This document shows positions 1-12,565 of a stretch of DNA of 64,000 bases, one piece after another. Below the pieces are notes generated by a model. That model had not been told where the DNA came from, did no database searches, and saw nothing but the letters and a program-made list of their open reading frames with translations. Both the position numbers and the translations under genes were made by a program. Position 1 is the stretch's first letter. Each line of letters begins with the position of its first letter. Origin of the DNA: Takakia lepidozioides (taxonomy: Eukaryota; Streptophyta; Takakiopsida; Takakiales; Takakiaceae); the NCBI GenBank assembly GCA_030704615.1, contig CM060731.1, positions 66,816,756-66,880,755 of the forward strand, read 5' to 3'.

Positions 1-172
1 CCCTCATGGCACCAAAATCAGTTTTGACATCACAATCACTTGCAATGTACATCGAGGTTGAAGCTGCATGCATATCCCTAAGAGGCTGTTAAGTGATCAA
101 GGAGTTTTTGCTTGCTAACAAAGTTTGGTGAACTTAAAAGCGACAACAACATGAGAGGGACCAGAGCGGTAC

Positions 173-3100
173 TTGGGAATGCTGGGCAGCAACACCTGCA
201 GCCGCTCCATTGGGACCCCTAAACACTATAGGAACGTTGATTGTGCCTCCTGACATATAATTTGTCTTGGCTGCTGAATTGATTATGTGGTCTATGGCCT
301 GCCAATACTCAATAACGCACTGTTTAGTACTCAAAAACACTGAATGTGAATGTAGACGCTTGGAATATACAAGTATGTCTCTGCCCGAGAGAAAGAAAGA
401 GTGTGGTATTATTAACTACACCCAAGATCAGTAGAGAATGTACTCATAAGACATTTGTTTGCCGTAGCCTTGTGGCCATTGACCCCACCCCCAGTTTGGG
501 TGAAACAAACGGGAACAGACACTACTGTAGGAGTCAAGAGTCAACCTTCTGTAGGAACAGTTCTTTCTACTGTATCCCTCCGTTCTTTAGAAAACACCTC
601 ACTAATAGAGTTAGATTCACGGCCACGAAGGCTGTAGTGCATTTCAAAGGTTTTCACAATCTCAACCATAAAAACCACTACTGCACCCTTGTTAATCCTC
701 AAAGCGTGTACTTGCTGACCATTTTTCTGCCTGGACAAATGCATTAAGGCTAACCACAATCTATTATTACTACCGCCATGGTGGTTCAAGTTAATGGCAT
801 GTTACAGCTCTTCTCATACAATTTCTTCTGAGCCTTTACTAGCTGATCAGAGAGAGTAAATTCATCAGAGAGAATGTACTCATAAGATGTTTGCCGTAGC
901 CTTGCTTCATCACATAGAAAGAATGTAATCATAAGATGTTGTTTGCCGTAGCCCTGTGGCCATTGACCCCGCATCCAGTTTGAGCAGAACACAAAGGGAC
1001 AGAACCTACCCTTGTCAGGGTCTGACGCCGGTAGTAAGACTTACCTGGGAATAAACAATTGATCCGGGTTTGCCAGATATCCTCTAGAAGTCCCTTTACA
1101 CAAGCATCTACCTGCTGTGTGTGGTTTGCCCAATAACTAGGCCCCAAAAGGGCCTGGGCTTTTGGCTCAGCCTCAAGACTTTCAAAGTTAGTAAACAGAG
1201 ATACAGGCACAATTCCCTTGATAGAATTGAAGAGAGCGTCTCTCTGGTGAGAGAACCCCGTACAATGAATCAGAAAATGAATATTGTCTTCGTGTTGCCC
1301 ACACAACACACTCTCCCTTTCTTCTCTGCGTCTGTTTGCTGTTCAAAGGTAGGCTTCCCGCCCTGAGTTTAAATTTCAGTCTAGTGCCAAGAGTGGGTAG
1401 ACCCTTGATCCATGATGTCCTTCCCCATGTCACAGACTGGAAACAAGTTCAGGGAAGTTTTCTGCCTAATTTCATCAGACAATTTCCTGGCAACAGACAT
1501 GGCTTTGGACACTACAGCCTCTTAGTCAGATTTATCCAGCAGGGTCAAGACTTGCGGGCTAAGATCCAGATCCTTGAGAATCTCTTCTAGTCTCTTCTGC
1601 CAGGACTTAGCCTGTTTGACAGGGCGATCCTGCTTCCAAGATATAGAGTCGATTAACTTAGGATATCTGATGTTGGACATATGTTGCAGCTGACCCCACA
1701 ATCTGACCTTGAATTCATCTCGTCGGGAGCTTAAGGAAGGGATGCCAAACTCACCCCGAACAGCCACATTGACTGTTGTGGAGCATGCTGACATGCACTC
1801 CTTAAGCACCCCACCTTGAATGGATTCTAGAGCCTTAGCCTGGTTGGAGTTATCAACCCATACTGCAGATGCATACTCCAAGGCAGGTCTACTAAAGCGA
1901 CAAAGCATGGTTTGTTTTACCTCAGAGATGATCCCTCTGCAGTGGAAAAATTTAGTGAGACCCAGCGCTTTGCGCTTGCCAGTTTGAACAACTTTCTGAA
2001 TATGTGCATCCCGATTACAGTTGGAGGAAAACTCAACGCCGAGGTATGTGTAGGAAGGGAGGACCGGAATCTCTTGGCTTCCCGACTGCCACTTGAGATC
2101 ACCTCCTCCCTCTCCTCGGTCGTTGAATGCCACCACTGCACATCTACTGACGTTAGCCTCTAGCCCCCAAAGGTCAAAGTATCTGTTCGTGCAATCAATT
2201 AACTCCTGGAGATTGGAAGGAGTCTCCCCTATGCCTGCGAAGTCATCCGCAAACATAAGGGCTGGTATGGTGGCATCACCCACCCTTAACCCAAATCCCT
2301 CACTTTCCACATTCTCGAGGAGTTGATTGATGAACACATTGAAGAGCAGAGGGGAGAGGGTACATCCTTGAGCTACACCTTGGTCTCTGTCAAAGAAGTT
2401 AGACTTCTGCCCATTAACAGTGACACAACTTTTGGTGTGAACATATAAAGTTATGGACAACTCTCCACATCTTTCCCTTGATCCCAGATGACCAAAGTCA
2501 GAGCCATAGACCGTCTCTCCACATGGTGTCATAAGCCCCTTTGACATCCAAGAGAGAGAGAGAGAGAAAGCGAGAGAGACCTGCATGGCAAAGTTGAATG
2601 TCATAAACTCGACAATAGGCTTCAGTCCATAGAATGCTGCTCCGACTCCAAGCCCTGTAAACCCTGCCTGAAAGTCCAACCATAGCGAAGTCAAACACTG
2701 AGGAAGTCACTCAACATAAAAAGCTGCTCCAAACATATTTACTTTAATATACCAAAAATGAAATGACAGTAACCACAAGCACCTTCGCTGCTGAAGGCAG
2801 CGGCAATTGGCACATTAAATCACACTGGTTTTCAAATCAGAGCACCACCTGAACACAGGTTGATGTGTTCAGCTAGCCCTGAATTTGCAAGATATTTCCC
2901 TATATTGTCCTCACCAGCAACACTTCCTGTGTGGGTGTCCCCCTTCCAATCCACCAGGATAAGAGAATCCCAGACTGTGGTCTAATGATGCAGAGTGAGC
3001 AGTTCATACAGAAAGATAGTTACTGAAAAATCTTCTAGCACACCACAAAATGAGACACTGCAGGCCCATCTAGCTACCAGGTAGGTACACTCTTCTAGCA

Positions 3101-5778
3101 CAGCAAGGATGAAAAGACTTTTGCAATATTAGTATATGATTTAATAAGCAACAAAAAGGCATGCATATGTGGCATGCACTACTAACCTCTGTGATTGGAG
3201 TGTCCAGAACTCGGTCAGGGCCATATTTTTGTAGAAGCCCCTTTGTAACCTGCCATGATGCCACATTGAATAGTAAGAAACGTTTCCCCTATCTTGCATC
3301 CAAATGATACAATGATAACGATCCTATTGAAGGCAATTTTGGAGGGCACAACCAGTTCACTTGCACAGCTAGCTCCCATCTGCAACCCTCCAGCGATGAA
3401 AAGTGGGCCCTGTTGGGATATCTGATCGTAACTTGTTGTTAACCATACACTAATCCCTCCTTCAATCTCCCCTTTTCTGCTCTAACCAAATTGGGGTTGG
3501 GATATCTGGAAACAAAGTTGGTGCAGGCCACATCTACCAATTGCGTGCAGCACATTAACCTCACTTATGCTCTAAAACTCGCCTTGCCAAAACCAAGAAA
3601 CAGAAATCTCAGTTTTGGGGTAGCACCTTGTAAGCACCTTGGTACTCCCCTACCTGTCACATGAACCGAGGAAAAGCCAGTTAAGCAAAAACCACCTGGT
3701 TATAGATTGATACACATTTACACTGTAACAAACAAGATAAGTTTCAACATTGAAACAGCTGTTTGCTACAATGCAGCTACAAATCAGCCACAAGAGTCTG
3801 TCAGGTACCATCAACTATATTCTTATGATTTTTCACCCCGTCTTCTCATCTCCAATGGTAACCTGCTGTTCTCCTTTTGCAATGGTTTGGCAATGAAGAC
3901 AAGTAGAACAACGAAGAACTGCTGGAAATAAGACTGAAGAATTTGACATCAATGAGGGCCACGAGGGCATATGAGAGGGGAGAGAGAGCAAGCACAGCGT
4001 GAAAATCACAAAAACTCAGTATAAAATATGTCCACACATACTCTACATGTACCTAATGTATTACAACCTTCAATGGAGAATTAGCCTGTATGCTAGGAGA
4101 AGTACTTCACAGGATTGCTAATTTGAAGACTGGAAACCCAGAGTTTCGGGTAGTCTTCTGGCATCTTTGCATAAATCAGCAGAAACCGCTCCCACCACAT
4201 GACCATCCTTGACTCCACATAGCTTACACTATAGTTGTTCAATTTACACCTAGATAGCTCTTGAAGCCTTCTTGAGAAAATTCATCTCCAAACATGAACA
4301 CCTACACCTGGATTTGTTCACAAAAGCATAAAGATAAGTCAAGCTCCTACCTCCTCGCCAATAACAACAACTTTGGAGTCGGCTGCCATCTCTTCATCGA
4401 TGGCTGAGTTGAGGGCATCCCGGACCATCATCTACTCTCCAATCCACCCAGACTCCCACATCAATTTCTCTTGCATTGGCATGTCTGAGTTTATTGAATC
4501 CTCCTATGCCATCAATAGAACCTCCGACATTTCTCGCCATCTCTTACCACGAGTACATCAGTCCACCTTCCTCTCTCTTAAACACACATAAGCAAAACCA
4601 TTTAATGTTCCCAACCCTAACAAAGTGCATAAGGAACTAACCTCACTGGTTGAAGCAAATCGTTTAAAGCCTGCCAAAGCCCCGGCGGCGACCTTGTCAC
4701 CACCATTTCCAACTCTCTATGCCCCCACATAACAATTTAGTCATCATCACAAAAACATATTATGGTACTGACCTCCATGCAGATCAAACTTCTCATAGGT
4801 GTTCTAAATGCTCATTTGAGAAAGCATAGAGTCTCATTGACATTCATGGTTCCATCAAATCAGGAGATCAATTCTGGAATGGACAAAATTAAAATTCTTG
4901 CTAAATTCCAATTCTAGATGTTGTTCTCTACAATTTAGTCAAGCAGTGGGCTACATTCTACACCTAGACAGTCTATTGTAGTTAGAAGTGTCGTAAATCT
5001 CTTTCTTTCTTGGTCCATTCCCACAATCCCAGTACTCCACATCCAATTCTCTAGTACACAGTCAATCCAGCCTGTATATCAAACACTCAACAAGTTCGAT
5101 TTCCATCCAATACACTCCATGAAGCAGAGAAAATGTGGGAATAACCTCCACGCAAAGTAAGTTTACTTTCCACAGTTTCCAAAGGAGAATCTCAAACACA
5201 ATTCAATTCCTCCATTCAGGAGACTGTTTGTTGAACAACTGGCGGAGCGCTAATTCCAAGGAGCGAAATAAGGTTAAAAAACCCCGGGGTACGGAAAATG
5301 AGGTGAGAGCTCTTAGGCTCTTTGCAACTATGCCCTAGAGGGTATCACTTCAAGGAATCCAGAAGTTACAGTACCAAATAGCTGCCCCCCACCCCCCTAC
5401 CTCGGACCGAAAGAGCACTGCTAAAGCTTTGTAGAAACACATTCTTGTCGAATTTGCATTGCAACTAGTTCCCGATTTCCAGAAAGCAAGAAAAAATTGG
5501 GACAACAAGTAAAAGCAAGAAAAAAACCGATGCAAATAGGACCCTAATAGCTATAACGTGAACTTGTGGATCACGTCCTCATATCACAGACCAAAATTGT
5601 GATTCGTGCAGTCAAATGAAGAGAATCTTGTGTAATCATTAGGACTAGGATCAGGAATAGCAAGAGGTCGAAAAGAAAAACAATTATGAACGCGAGGAGG
5701 ACCGAGAGCACAACCAACCAGAAAAGCGTTGAGAATGAATCGAGCGCCTCCAGCCTGCCTTCCCAAAGCTCCCAACAT
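173..5778 (-). CDS. PDHB: Pyruvate dehydrogenase E1 component subunit beta, mitochondrial (3' end beyond window)
   Basis: Beta subunit of the thiamine-diphosphate-dependent E1 of the mitochondrial pyruvate dehydrogenase complex, which decarboxylates pyruvate toward acetyl-CoA. Phase-0 exons with GT-AG borders, in transcript order: 4431-4351 ([15 protein letters not shown], ending VIGEE), 3653-3627 (a 27-nt micro-exon, VGEYQGAYK), 3249-3187 ([20 protein letters not shown]), 2667-2581 ([12 protein letters not shown], ending FMTFNFAMQ), 298-173 ([18 protein letters not shown], ending [10 protein letters not shown]). Joined they follow plant PDHB without a gap. The start is probably the ATG at 5778 ([15 protein letters not shown], basic and hydroxyl-poor like a transit peptide), but the exon or exons linking it to 4431 were not found. 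The C-terminal half lies left of the window. A LINE occupies the intron between 2581 and 298. The family call is firm; the first exon is tentative. Confidence 0.92.
427..520 (-). mobile_element. LINE 3'-end fragment
   Basis: On the minus strand this carries the same terminal sequence as the larger LINE (core GGCCACAAGGCTACGGCAAA, ending near CTTATGAGTACA). Further copies of the same terminus at 862-895 and 908-990 show that several 3' ends are stacked in this intron. It is non-coding. Confidence 0.7.
860..2575 (-). mobile_element. LINE (non-LTR retrotransposon) fragment in PDHB intron
   Basis: Minus-strand remnant of a LINE ORF2. Reverse transcriptase motifs are visible: [15 protein letters not shown] in one frame near 2555-2510, then [18 protein letters not shown] and the catalytic box LMFADDFAG in the frame read from about 2500 to 1522. 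The frame change, an in-frame stop near 1519 and further shifts show it is dead. The C-terminal part (1430-1000) matches the better preserved copy at 45.6 kb. Its 5' end abuts a GA-rich run that starts directly after the PDHB exon ending at 2581, so one long ORF appears to join PDHB to the RT; that fusion is an artefact of an unspliced exon. Confidence 0.85.
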
Positions 5779-5795
5779 GACTGCAACTTAATCAC

Positions 5796-8081
5796 GCCAC
5801 CCTCTGCGTCCTCCCTTTCTCTCTCTCTCTCTCTCTCTCTCTCCCTCCCTCTCTGCTCTCAGGCGTCGTCTCTCTCACAGGTCAGGGATTTCGTCGCAAA
5901 TATGAGTATAGTAAGTGAAGACTTTAGGCTCACCAAGGCTATTCCTCCAATGCCAAGCACAATTCAACGGGTGGGCTGTGCGCAACCGGTGACTCACCAT
6001 CCCGCAGGACAACTGTAGGGCGATCATCCATCTATATTGCGACCTGGATGAACGTGGTGCTCATGGATGAAGGTCGGGTTTACTAGTAAACGAGAAAGTG
6101 GTCCCACATTCATGCTACAAAGAAGGAAGGGATGAGCGCACTAGTAACTTACTACTTCTCCCGACAACCGGCAGTAGCCAGTACCCCTTATGGCCATACC
6201 CATCCCGACGCGTCATGTGTGCATCCTGTCCCATCCAAGATGGCATGTGTGGCACATTCCATCCATAATTGTCATGTACACGTCGAGCGTTTCAGAGACC
6301 TGAACGGGCGACACGTGTCGACGGGAATTAGCTACAAAGGCAGCGGGCCCTACAGATGTACCAGACATTTGAGCGCCAAAGGAAGGAGAGGCACGGGACA
6401 CTCCTTGTCTCCTCGTTGTTCCTCGATCGATTGATCTTTCCGCCTTGATCGTTTATACTTTCCTGTAAGATGTGCGTGCTGAAAGGAGAAGGAGACATGG
6501 AGTAGACAACAAAAGGGGTTACAACAAATTTGCGATCTATAAGCAAAAACGGTAGTCCATTGCGCGTCCATTACGATATCTTCAATTAAGTGTATAAATC
6601 GTGCTAACTTGGAGTTCTGTTTCTCTTCCTCTCTGGCTTATCGTTAGAACATTTTCCCGCCTTGATATAAGCATGGTCTTGTACATGCAGATCTTGGTTG
6701 CAGGCTCAATTCTCAGTATAACTAGTTAAGTCTTGTTAATATATCGCTTGGATAAAACGTCATAGAAAAAAGGTCAGGAGCAAGAGAGGGAGAAAGAGAG
6801 AATCTTTCAACGGGGTTTTCTATCAAAGACAGGTAAGAACCCTTCACTGCAGTGATCTTAAGGGACATACGTCTAGCATCGGAGGTCAAATCATGTGCAG
6901 GCAATGGACAGTGTCATGTGAGTGTCATGTGTGCATATTTATGCTGACTCTTAGAAGGTCCACACGTTTACGGTCTTGGAAGTTCCACGATTATTTATCA
7001 CATTTTCAGATTTATGGGACGCTGTATGGGATCATTTTGGACTGACAGCACAAGAGAATGATATCTATGGTTTGGACTTGTGCTTGCACCAATAAGGCAC
7101 CAATATCGAAGTGTTTTATCTAAAGATCCTACGATGGACATTATAGATCCACCGAGAGTGTAGTCCTGAGATATATGCTAGTGTTCAGTCTCCATACCAG
7201 GTTCAGATTGACAATGAAGGGACAATAAGATGAATTGGTAGTTTTGGTGAGTGGAGTTATCAGCGCTGGGCATGGGTATGCGCTTCTTGCGCTGAGTGCT
7301 TTGGGCCTGCTTTCTGAAGACTTAAAAATGAGCAGGTTTGAAGATACTATATTTGCCGTTCTAAGACATGCCTGGTTTGTTACCCGTTCGATGTATGTTG
7401 AATATCGCATGTAATTGGACATTTCAGAAGGCTGATGTAAGTGCAGCTCTTGTGCTTGCCATGTGCTTGATGGAAGTCAATCACGGACTCGCTGAAGTCG
7501 ACATTTCTCCTTCCAACAGTAATTGTCATTTCGATCGATGGCAACAAAAGGCATCTATCCCCAATCTGAAGTCATATATCAACCTATATCCATGAACATG
7601 CATAATGTTTAAGAATATCTACTGTAACTTCTTTTCCTTCGAATTGTCCTTAATGTGTTTATAACGACATGGCACGAGTCCATAAGGCCATGACTCAAAG
7701 GCTAAGGTATCGAGAAGGTAGCAGACGTTTCACAGGACTCTTGATATGCGCTGCCTGCTATTGGTCCCAATGAGGGGTTCTGATTCCTTGCGATGGAGTT
7801 CAAAGTTTGGTTCATTCGAAGCTGATCAACTATCTGGAAAACCTACAATATATTACATTGATGTGCAATTGGTGACATGATTCTGTTGAAGGACCTAAAG
7901 GAGGAGTAAGAAATGAGGTTTACTTCTCTTAAGTTTGCCTTCAAACAGCATGGTCTGCCACGACCCTGTCACTCGTTACGCACGGCGGGGCATCATATAT
8001 GCCTCCCCTCGGTAACAGGGACTACATTTCGGAATGGGGAACCTCAATTTCTCTTTCGGGGACAACCAAGAAGTGGAGTGG
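5796..8081. other. Intergenic, no gene recognised
   Basis: No supported exon was found. Several ORFs of 60-110 codons exist on both strands, for example around 6132-6434 and 7141-7422, but none shows a recognisable domain or consistent splice borders. A 12-bp perfect palindrome CGACACGTGTCG occurs at about 6309-6320. The part next to 5.8 kb probably contains the PDHB promoter. Confidence 0.5.
5815..5855. repeat. (CT)n microsatellite upstream of PDHB start
   Basis: A pure CT run lies just upstream of the presumed PDHB ATG (5778, minus strand), so it would be a GA run in the 5' UTR or core promoter. CT/GA tracts are common in plant 5' leaders. No TATA box was identified. Confidence 0.7.
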
Positions 8082-8089
8082 GTTCAATC

Positions 8090-8973
8090 CAGTGTTGTGC
8101 GGGTCCGGGTTTTGAAGCCGGGTACCCGGCGGGTTAGGATCCGGGTTACCCGGACCCGCACCCGGACCCGTGCTATCACAAAAAACCCGGACCCGGACCC
8201 GGACCCGCCTGCCGGGTCCAGAACCCGTTAAACCTGCTACACGCTAACCGCGGGCCAATGTAGCGGGTCAGGTCCGGTCTTAATTTTAGATGGGGCATGC
8301 GGGGCCAACCTTAGATTTGGTAGATTTTGTCATATGTGTGGAGGGGACGAGCAGCAATAGGCCACTACAGCAGCCAACCCCACCACGTTATAGCCCAGTG
8401 GTAATGCCCACATACCACCTCAAAAGCGGTTGTGGGTTCAATCCACGGAATGGTGTCACAAAGTTGTGCCCTATGGGACCATAATTTACACCTCCCAAAG
8501 GAGGCGTCATATATTAATATTAGGCCAGATCCCACACATCCATGCTATAGTGATCTACCCTTGAGGCATATTACTATTCTTAACATATTTAAAGAATTGA
8601 TATTGAAAAATAGAAAATGGAACTCAAACTTCTATTTTAATTCTTATTCGTGGTATACATATTCATATTCGTGGTATATTTTGAAGGAATGTCTCTTAAA
8701 ATAAAATTTATTATTAGGATTTAAAGTTTTTTCCAGCCAAAAATAAATGTATCCCTAATTAATCTTATTTTTCTAATTGATTTAATCAATAAATTAGGAC
8801 CCGGATCGGAACCCGTGAACCCGCTAATATTTCCCAACAACTACCCGGACCCGAACCCGGACCCGGATTTTCCAAATATCAAAAACCCGGATCCGGACCC
8901 GGACTTGGCTCCGAAAAAAATCCCGTACCCGGACCGTCGGGTTCCTTAAAAAGGCAGAATCCGCACAGCACTG
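8090..8973. mobile_element. Non-autonomous hAT-type DNA transposon
   Basis: An 884-bp element bounded by imperfect terminal inverted repeats: the left end begins CAGTGTTGTGCGGGT and the right end, reverse complemented, begins CAGTGCTGTGCGGAT. It is flanked by a perfect 8-bp target-site duplication GTTCAATC at 8082-8089 and 8974-8981. An 8-bp duplication with CAGTG termini is typical of the hAT superfamily. The subterminal regions are dense in ACCCGG/CCGGGT repeats on opposite strands, and the centre is AT-rich. There is no transposase. It landed in the B box of a SINE-like sequence and itself contains a second SINE-like copy. Confidence 0.85.
8385..8530 (+). repeat. tRNA-derived SINE-like copy inside the hAT element
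   Basis: The sequence TAGCCCAGTGGTAA resembles a Pol III A box and GGTTCAATCC, about 45 bp later, matches a B box. The body then runs through GTCACAAAG and ends at GGAGGCGTCATATATTAATA, an AT-repeat tail. The segment after the B box is repeated at 8974-9115, which defines a family. Confidence 0.6.
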
Positions 8974-9115
8974 GTTCAATCCACCGATTGGTCTCACAAA
9001 GATGTCCACCTTCCTACCGGAAGGCAGTAGCCCTTAGGGGTCAAGAACGATCATTTCGGCTTCATTTGGGAGGCTTCATTTGGGAGGCGTCAAATATATA
9101 TATATATATATATCT
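8974..9115 (+). repeat. SINE-like copy, 3' half, with (TA)n tail
   Basis: Begins at the B box (GGTTCAATCC), continues with GTCTCACAAAG and ends in GGAGGCGTCAAA plus a (TA)n run. It parallels the copy at 8385-8530. Its 5' half would be left of 8089, separated by the hAT insertion, and is too diverged to delimit. Confidence 0.55.
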
Positions 9116-10273
9116 TGCGGGTCCTCCACCATCTGAACTTATGACTTATTTGAAAAGTAGCACATGGGAACAAGCAGTCAATTACAACTGATCAGCTGTC
9201 GAAGTATGATTCGCTTTTGGGCACGTGATGGCTCGTGGTACCCGGTGCCCTTCACGGGCATGTGGACATGTGGCCATGTATATAGCCATTTCAAACCCCA
9301 CTACAGTATCTTTCCATCCTTGTTGATATGGAGAATTTTGATTTTTCTCCTTCGTAGTTTACGGGTTTACGTGATGCGGGTTTGCCTTCACGCTCCGCCG
9401 TTGGGCCCACCCTTGCGTAAAATTTTTGCTCATCTGGTTCCACCCTCTGACTAGCTGGCTCCACATCAACCCTAGCTGATATCTCATCCAAGGGACAAGT
9501 TTGCGTCCCATGGCAACGTGGTTCCAGAATTAGAACCACCGGTTCCATGCTCCTGCCCCCAATGGAGCATGCTTCCACGCCAGTGGTGCCTATCTGCTTC
9601 AAAATGCGGAGGAGGCGCTCGGCGCTTAGCCGTACATAGCCTGGCCTTCAGAATCCCGGTATCACCATATAAGAGGGTAAAGCATTTCCCCTTTACCGGG
9701 CACTTATCCTAACCCTTATGGTACAGTGGCTTTTACCCATAGGATAAATACATCATCAAATTTACGATTTACCCTTTATCCTTTACGGGAGAACATAAAT
9801 AAATCATCAAATTTGCGTTTATCCTTACCCACAGGATAAATAGTGGGCTTATAATAATTTACCCATATCTAGAGGATAAATAGTCTTTTCAGTTTTATTG
9901 ACCGCGCTTTCCTAAGGCAGGACTATGCAAAGAATTTTGATGCTTAGCACCGATACTTCCCATTACGCTTCAAATACGATCGAGACATGTGTCATTACAA
10001 TATTCTGTCTGAATTTCTAATGAATGACGACGAACAGTTTCATGGTCACAACGAGTTTTATGGCCCGTTACTCCACAAGGTGTATAGGTTAATTGTCTGT
10101 GACTGTTGTGAGCCAGGGTGTAGAAACTAGTGTTGGGCGGTTAACCGATTGGATCCCGGGTAACCGCCGGTTCTTGTTCAGGGTATATGGAACCGGACCG
10201 GAAGCTGACCCAGTCCTGCAGAACCGGACCGGCGACAGGAGTCACACGTGTGGGAACCGGCTACAGGGGCTAA
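9116..10273. other. Intergenic, repeat-derived, no gene recognised
   Basis: No coding exon was recognised. Between about 9700 and 9900 there are repeated motifs of the type AGGATAAATA and ATCATCAAATTTGCG in direct and partly inverted order, likely a decayed repeat. At about 10127 the sequence TAGTGTTGGGCGGTTA is nearly identical to the end of the hAT MITE at 42328, followed by ACCGG-rich sequence, so a one-ended relative is present; no partner end was found. Confidence 0.45.
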
Positions 10274-10580
10274 GAGCATCTCAACCCGCAACGGTAACCT
10301 CCTGCGGCCTCCAACAATCCCCTCCCCCAGCGGCAACCCCATCAAACTACCTGCACATGTCTTTTCGGCTAACGTGCCTTGCTTCGGAGGGACCACCTGG
10401 ACTGATGCCGCCTTACCCTCACGCCATAAATGCAGGCAGTCGTGTTTTTAATCGCTCCAGCAGGTACCGGCCGGGTCTGGCGGGCCTCTATCCTGCACGA
10501 AAGTACAGCCCGAGGGCACTGATACTAGGGCCGGGGGCTCCTTTGCCGTGGGCATTTAGGGACCCCCGGTGGAGATGCTC
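10274..10580. mobile_element. MITE, PIF/Harbinger-like
   Basis: A 307-bp element with short inverted ends: left GAGCATCTCAACC, right end reverse complemented GAGCATCTCCACC. The trinucleotide TAA is duplicated at 10271-10273 and 10581-10583. A 3-bp TWA duplication is the signature of PIF/Harbinger. There is no transposase. It lies just inside the hAT-like end at 10127, so it may be nested in it. Confidence 0.65.
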
Positions 10581-10583
10581 TAA

Positions 10584-12040
10584 GAGCCAACTTCCATGTA
10601 TCAGCAGTTGGCCAAGTTGGCACTACAGGACAAAAATGACGACTTGCTTCCATACGTTAATTTTAGACAGTGCCCAGATATCAGTGCCCAGATATCAGTG
10701 ACCCGCAATACCTGGGAATTTGGCGCCAGAGTTCATGGCCGATATGGGTAATCGTTTTTCACCTGTTGTACTGGATTACATGTCTCTTCTACCTGTTGTG
10801 AAGGTCACGTTTGCTCATAGTTCTTGTTGCACATTGCTCATTATTGCTCATCTCTCTTGATTGGGATATCGCGCCCGTGGGACCCACCCTTTGCCAAGTG
10901 ACCGGCTCAGTTGGTCCGGGCCTTGGACAATGATGCAGACCTATTGCCCGATTATTTTTGAACCCTATGCACATAAAAGCAACCATCCATGCCACCCGTC
11001 AGCCATGCTCCACCGACATCGGCAAATTTTGGATAACTTGGCCGATTTGGCCGAGACATGGAAGTTGGCCCTAAACGCAGGTTCAAGTTCTTGGATCCTC
11101 CCAAAACCCTTGGTGGGCCCATGGCATAAGATGGCCTAACCCCTGAAATGTGTGGCGATCTCGTGGGCCCCTTGGCAAAACTTCTTTAACTTTCTCAAGC
11201 TCCATGAGATCTTGGATTCAACCCTTCAGCTCCCGGTGAGAGTCCTGGATTCACTAATCAAATTGCTAGTATATGCCGAACATAAAACTAGCTCAATTAT
11301 ATTAATAACTTCAAGCCACAAAAAATTATCTATTTTCTCTTACAGGTTTTTTATTTTATTTTGTTTCAATGAAAAACAGGTTAGTTTGTTAATTGTCTGG
11401 AAATCGTTGGTAAAGCACGTAGGAAATTAGACAGTGTCTGCGACGACCATGGAGTGGAACTCTAGCGTCAAGATGACCGTAGGAAGCTGCATCGACATCA
11501 GATTAGGCTGTCAATTCGGTACCAGAAACGGTGAGTTAATCATGTTCAAACAATACAGAACGACTGTTCCAGTCGCAAATTGCAATCTCTCTTTTCTCAC
11601 GCCTTTCAAATCCAGTAGGAACACACGGCGAGGAGCTTGGCAATTGGTGGAAGCGACATGTCGCAACAAAGCAATTGGCCGCATCGAAATGACAGCAGGT
11701 CAAAACGACTTCAAACGGCGAAGCGTGGACTTGTTAGCGGTGCAGGACAACTGGAGGGGACTCCGGACAACCTATGACTCAGTGGCAGGGTCAAAGACCC
11801 CAGAGCCATCACCAGGGATTTGATTTCCAAGAATACCACAAAATATGTGTGTAGCGAAAATACGACAATTGGCGAGAAGTGCAACTTTTTACCACCGATG
11901 GAGCTGAGAATTTACAGGCTGATACGGGGTATATAATTGTAGTTTGTCACCAAGTTTGGTGATTTATGGAGCTGATTAGCAGCGGGGCCAAATTATTGAG
12001 TCGACGGCACTCACAAGGCCTATTATTTGCATTTCTACTT
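10584..12040. other. Intergenic, no gene recognised
   Basis: An ORF of 129 codons at 11434-11823 has no recognisable domain. A 17-bp unit around AGTGCCCAGATATC is duplicated in tandem near 10670-10700. Nothing else was supportable. Confidence 0.4.
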
Positions 12041-12043
12041 CTT

Positions 12044-12565
12044 GGATGGATGAAAAAGCCTGGAATTCGCCTTGAGGAGCTGGATGGATGAAATGACAAC
12101 TTGCGCCAACTGGTCATCCAATTGGATGGATGAAAAGCCAGCTTTCATTTGCCTCTAAGACTTTTCATCCATGTGGAATAGTATATTATAGATCCTCCAA
12201 GGAAACAATATTTTAATAAATATTTTCCAATAAACTATTAGGCACAACAACAGTATAAAAGAGGAGGCAAAGCTTCTCTTATTCTTCATCTAGCTCATTT
12301 GCTTAGTTTCCTCTTGCTTGTTGTTGTAGTGCTTGCTAGTTTTTGGCTTGAGGAGGGGCTAGATCCTAGGGAGTGGAGCTTGAAGCTCCCTAGTTAGATA
12401 GGATTCTTGTAAGCTAAGGCAAGTGGCCTAGCTTGTGGGCCTTTGAGCCATTTCAATTGTGGGCCTTGAGCCATTTTCATTTGTGAAAGAAGAGGGTAAT
12501 TTCATGTGGAGGCTGCATAGAGTACCATTACTCTCGCATAGAAAGGTTGATCCCATCTTACCATT
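12044..12565 (+). repeat. Possible solo LTR
   Basis: Promoter-like architecture in otherwise non-coding DNA: three copies of TGGATGGATGAAA (about 12049, 12085, 12123), a TATA-like AGTATAAAAGAGG near 12254 and a T-rich leader downstream. It resembles an LTR U3-R-U5 layout, but no matching second LTR, primer binding site or target duplication was found, so it could equally be an unrelated promoter. Confidence 0.3.

Noticed and set aside
1522-2694. A 390-codon ORF as one protein
   Set aside because: Its first part is a PDHB exon ([12 protein letters not shown]...) and the rest is LINE RT; a GT donor separates them. It is an unspliced read-through frame, not a gene.
6309-6320. Palindrome CGACACGTGTCG as a member of the palindrome families
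   Set aside because: Perfect but only 12 bp, with a different core and no spacer; probably chance or a G-box-like site.
7141-7422. A 93-codon minus-strand ORF and the opposite-strand frame as a gene
   Set aside because: No domain, no splice context, both strands equally open.
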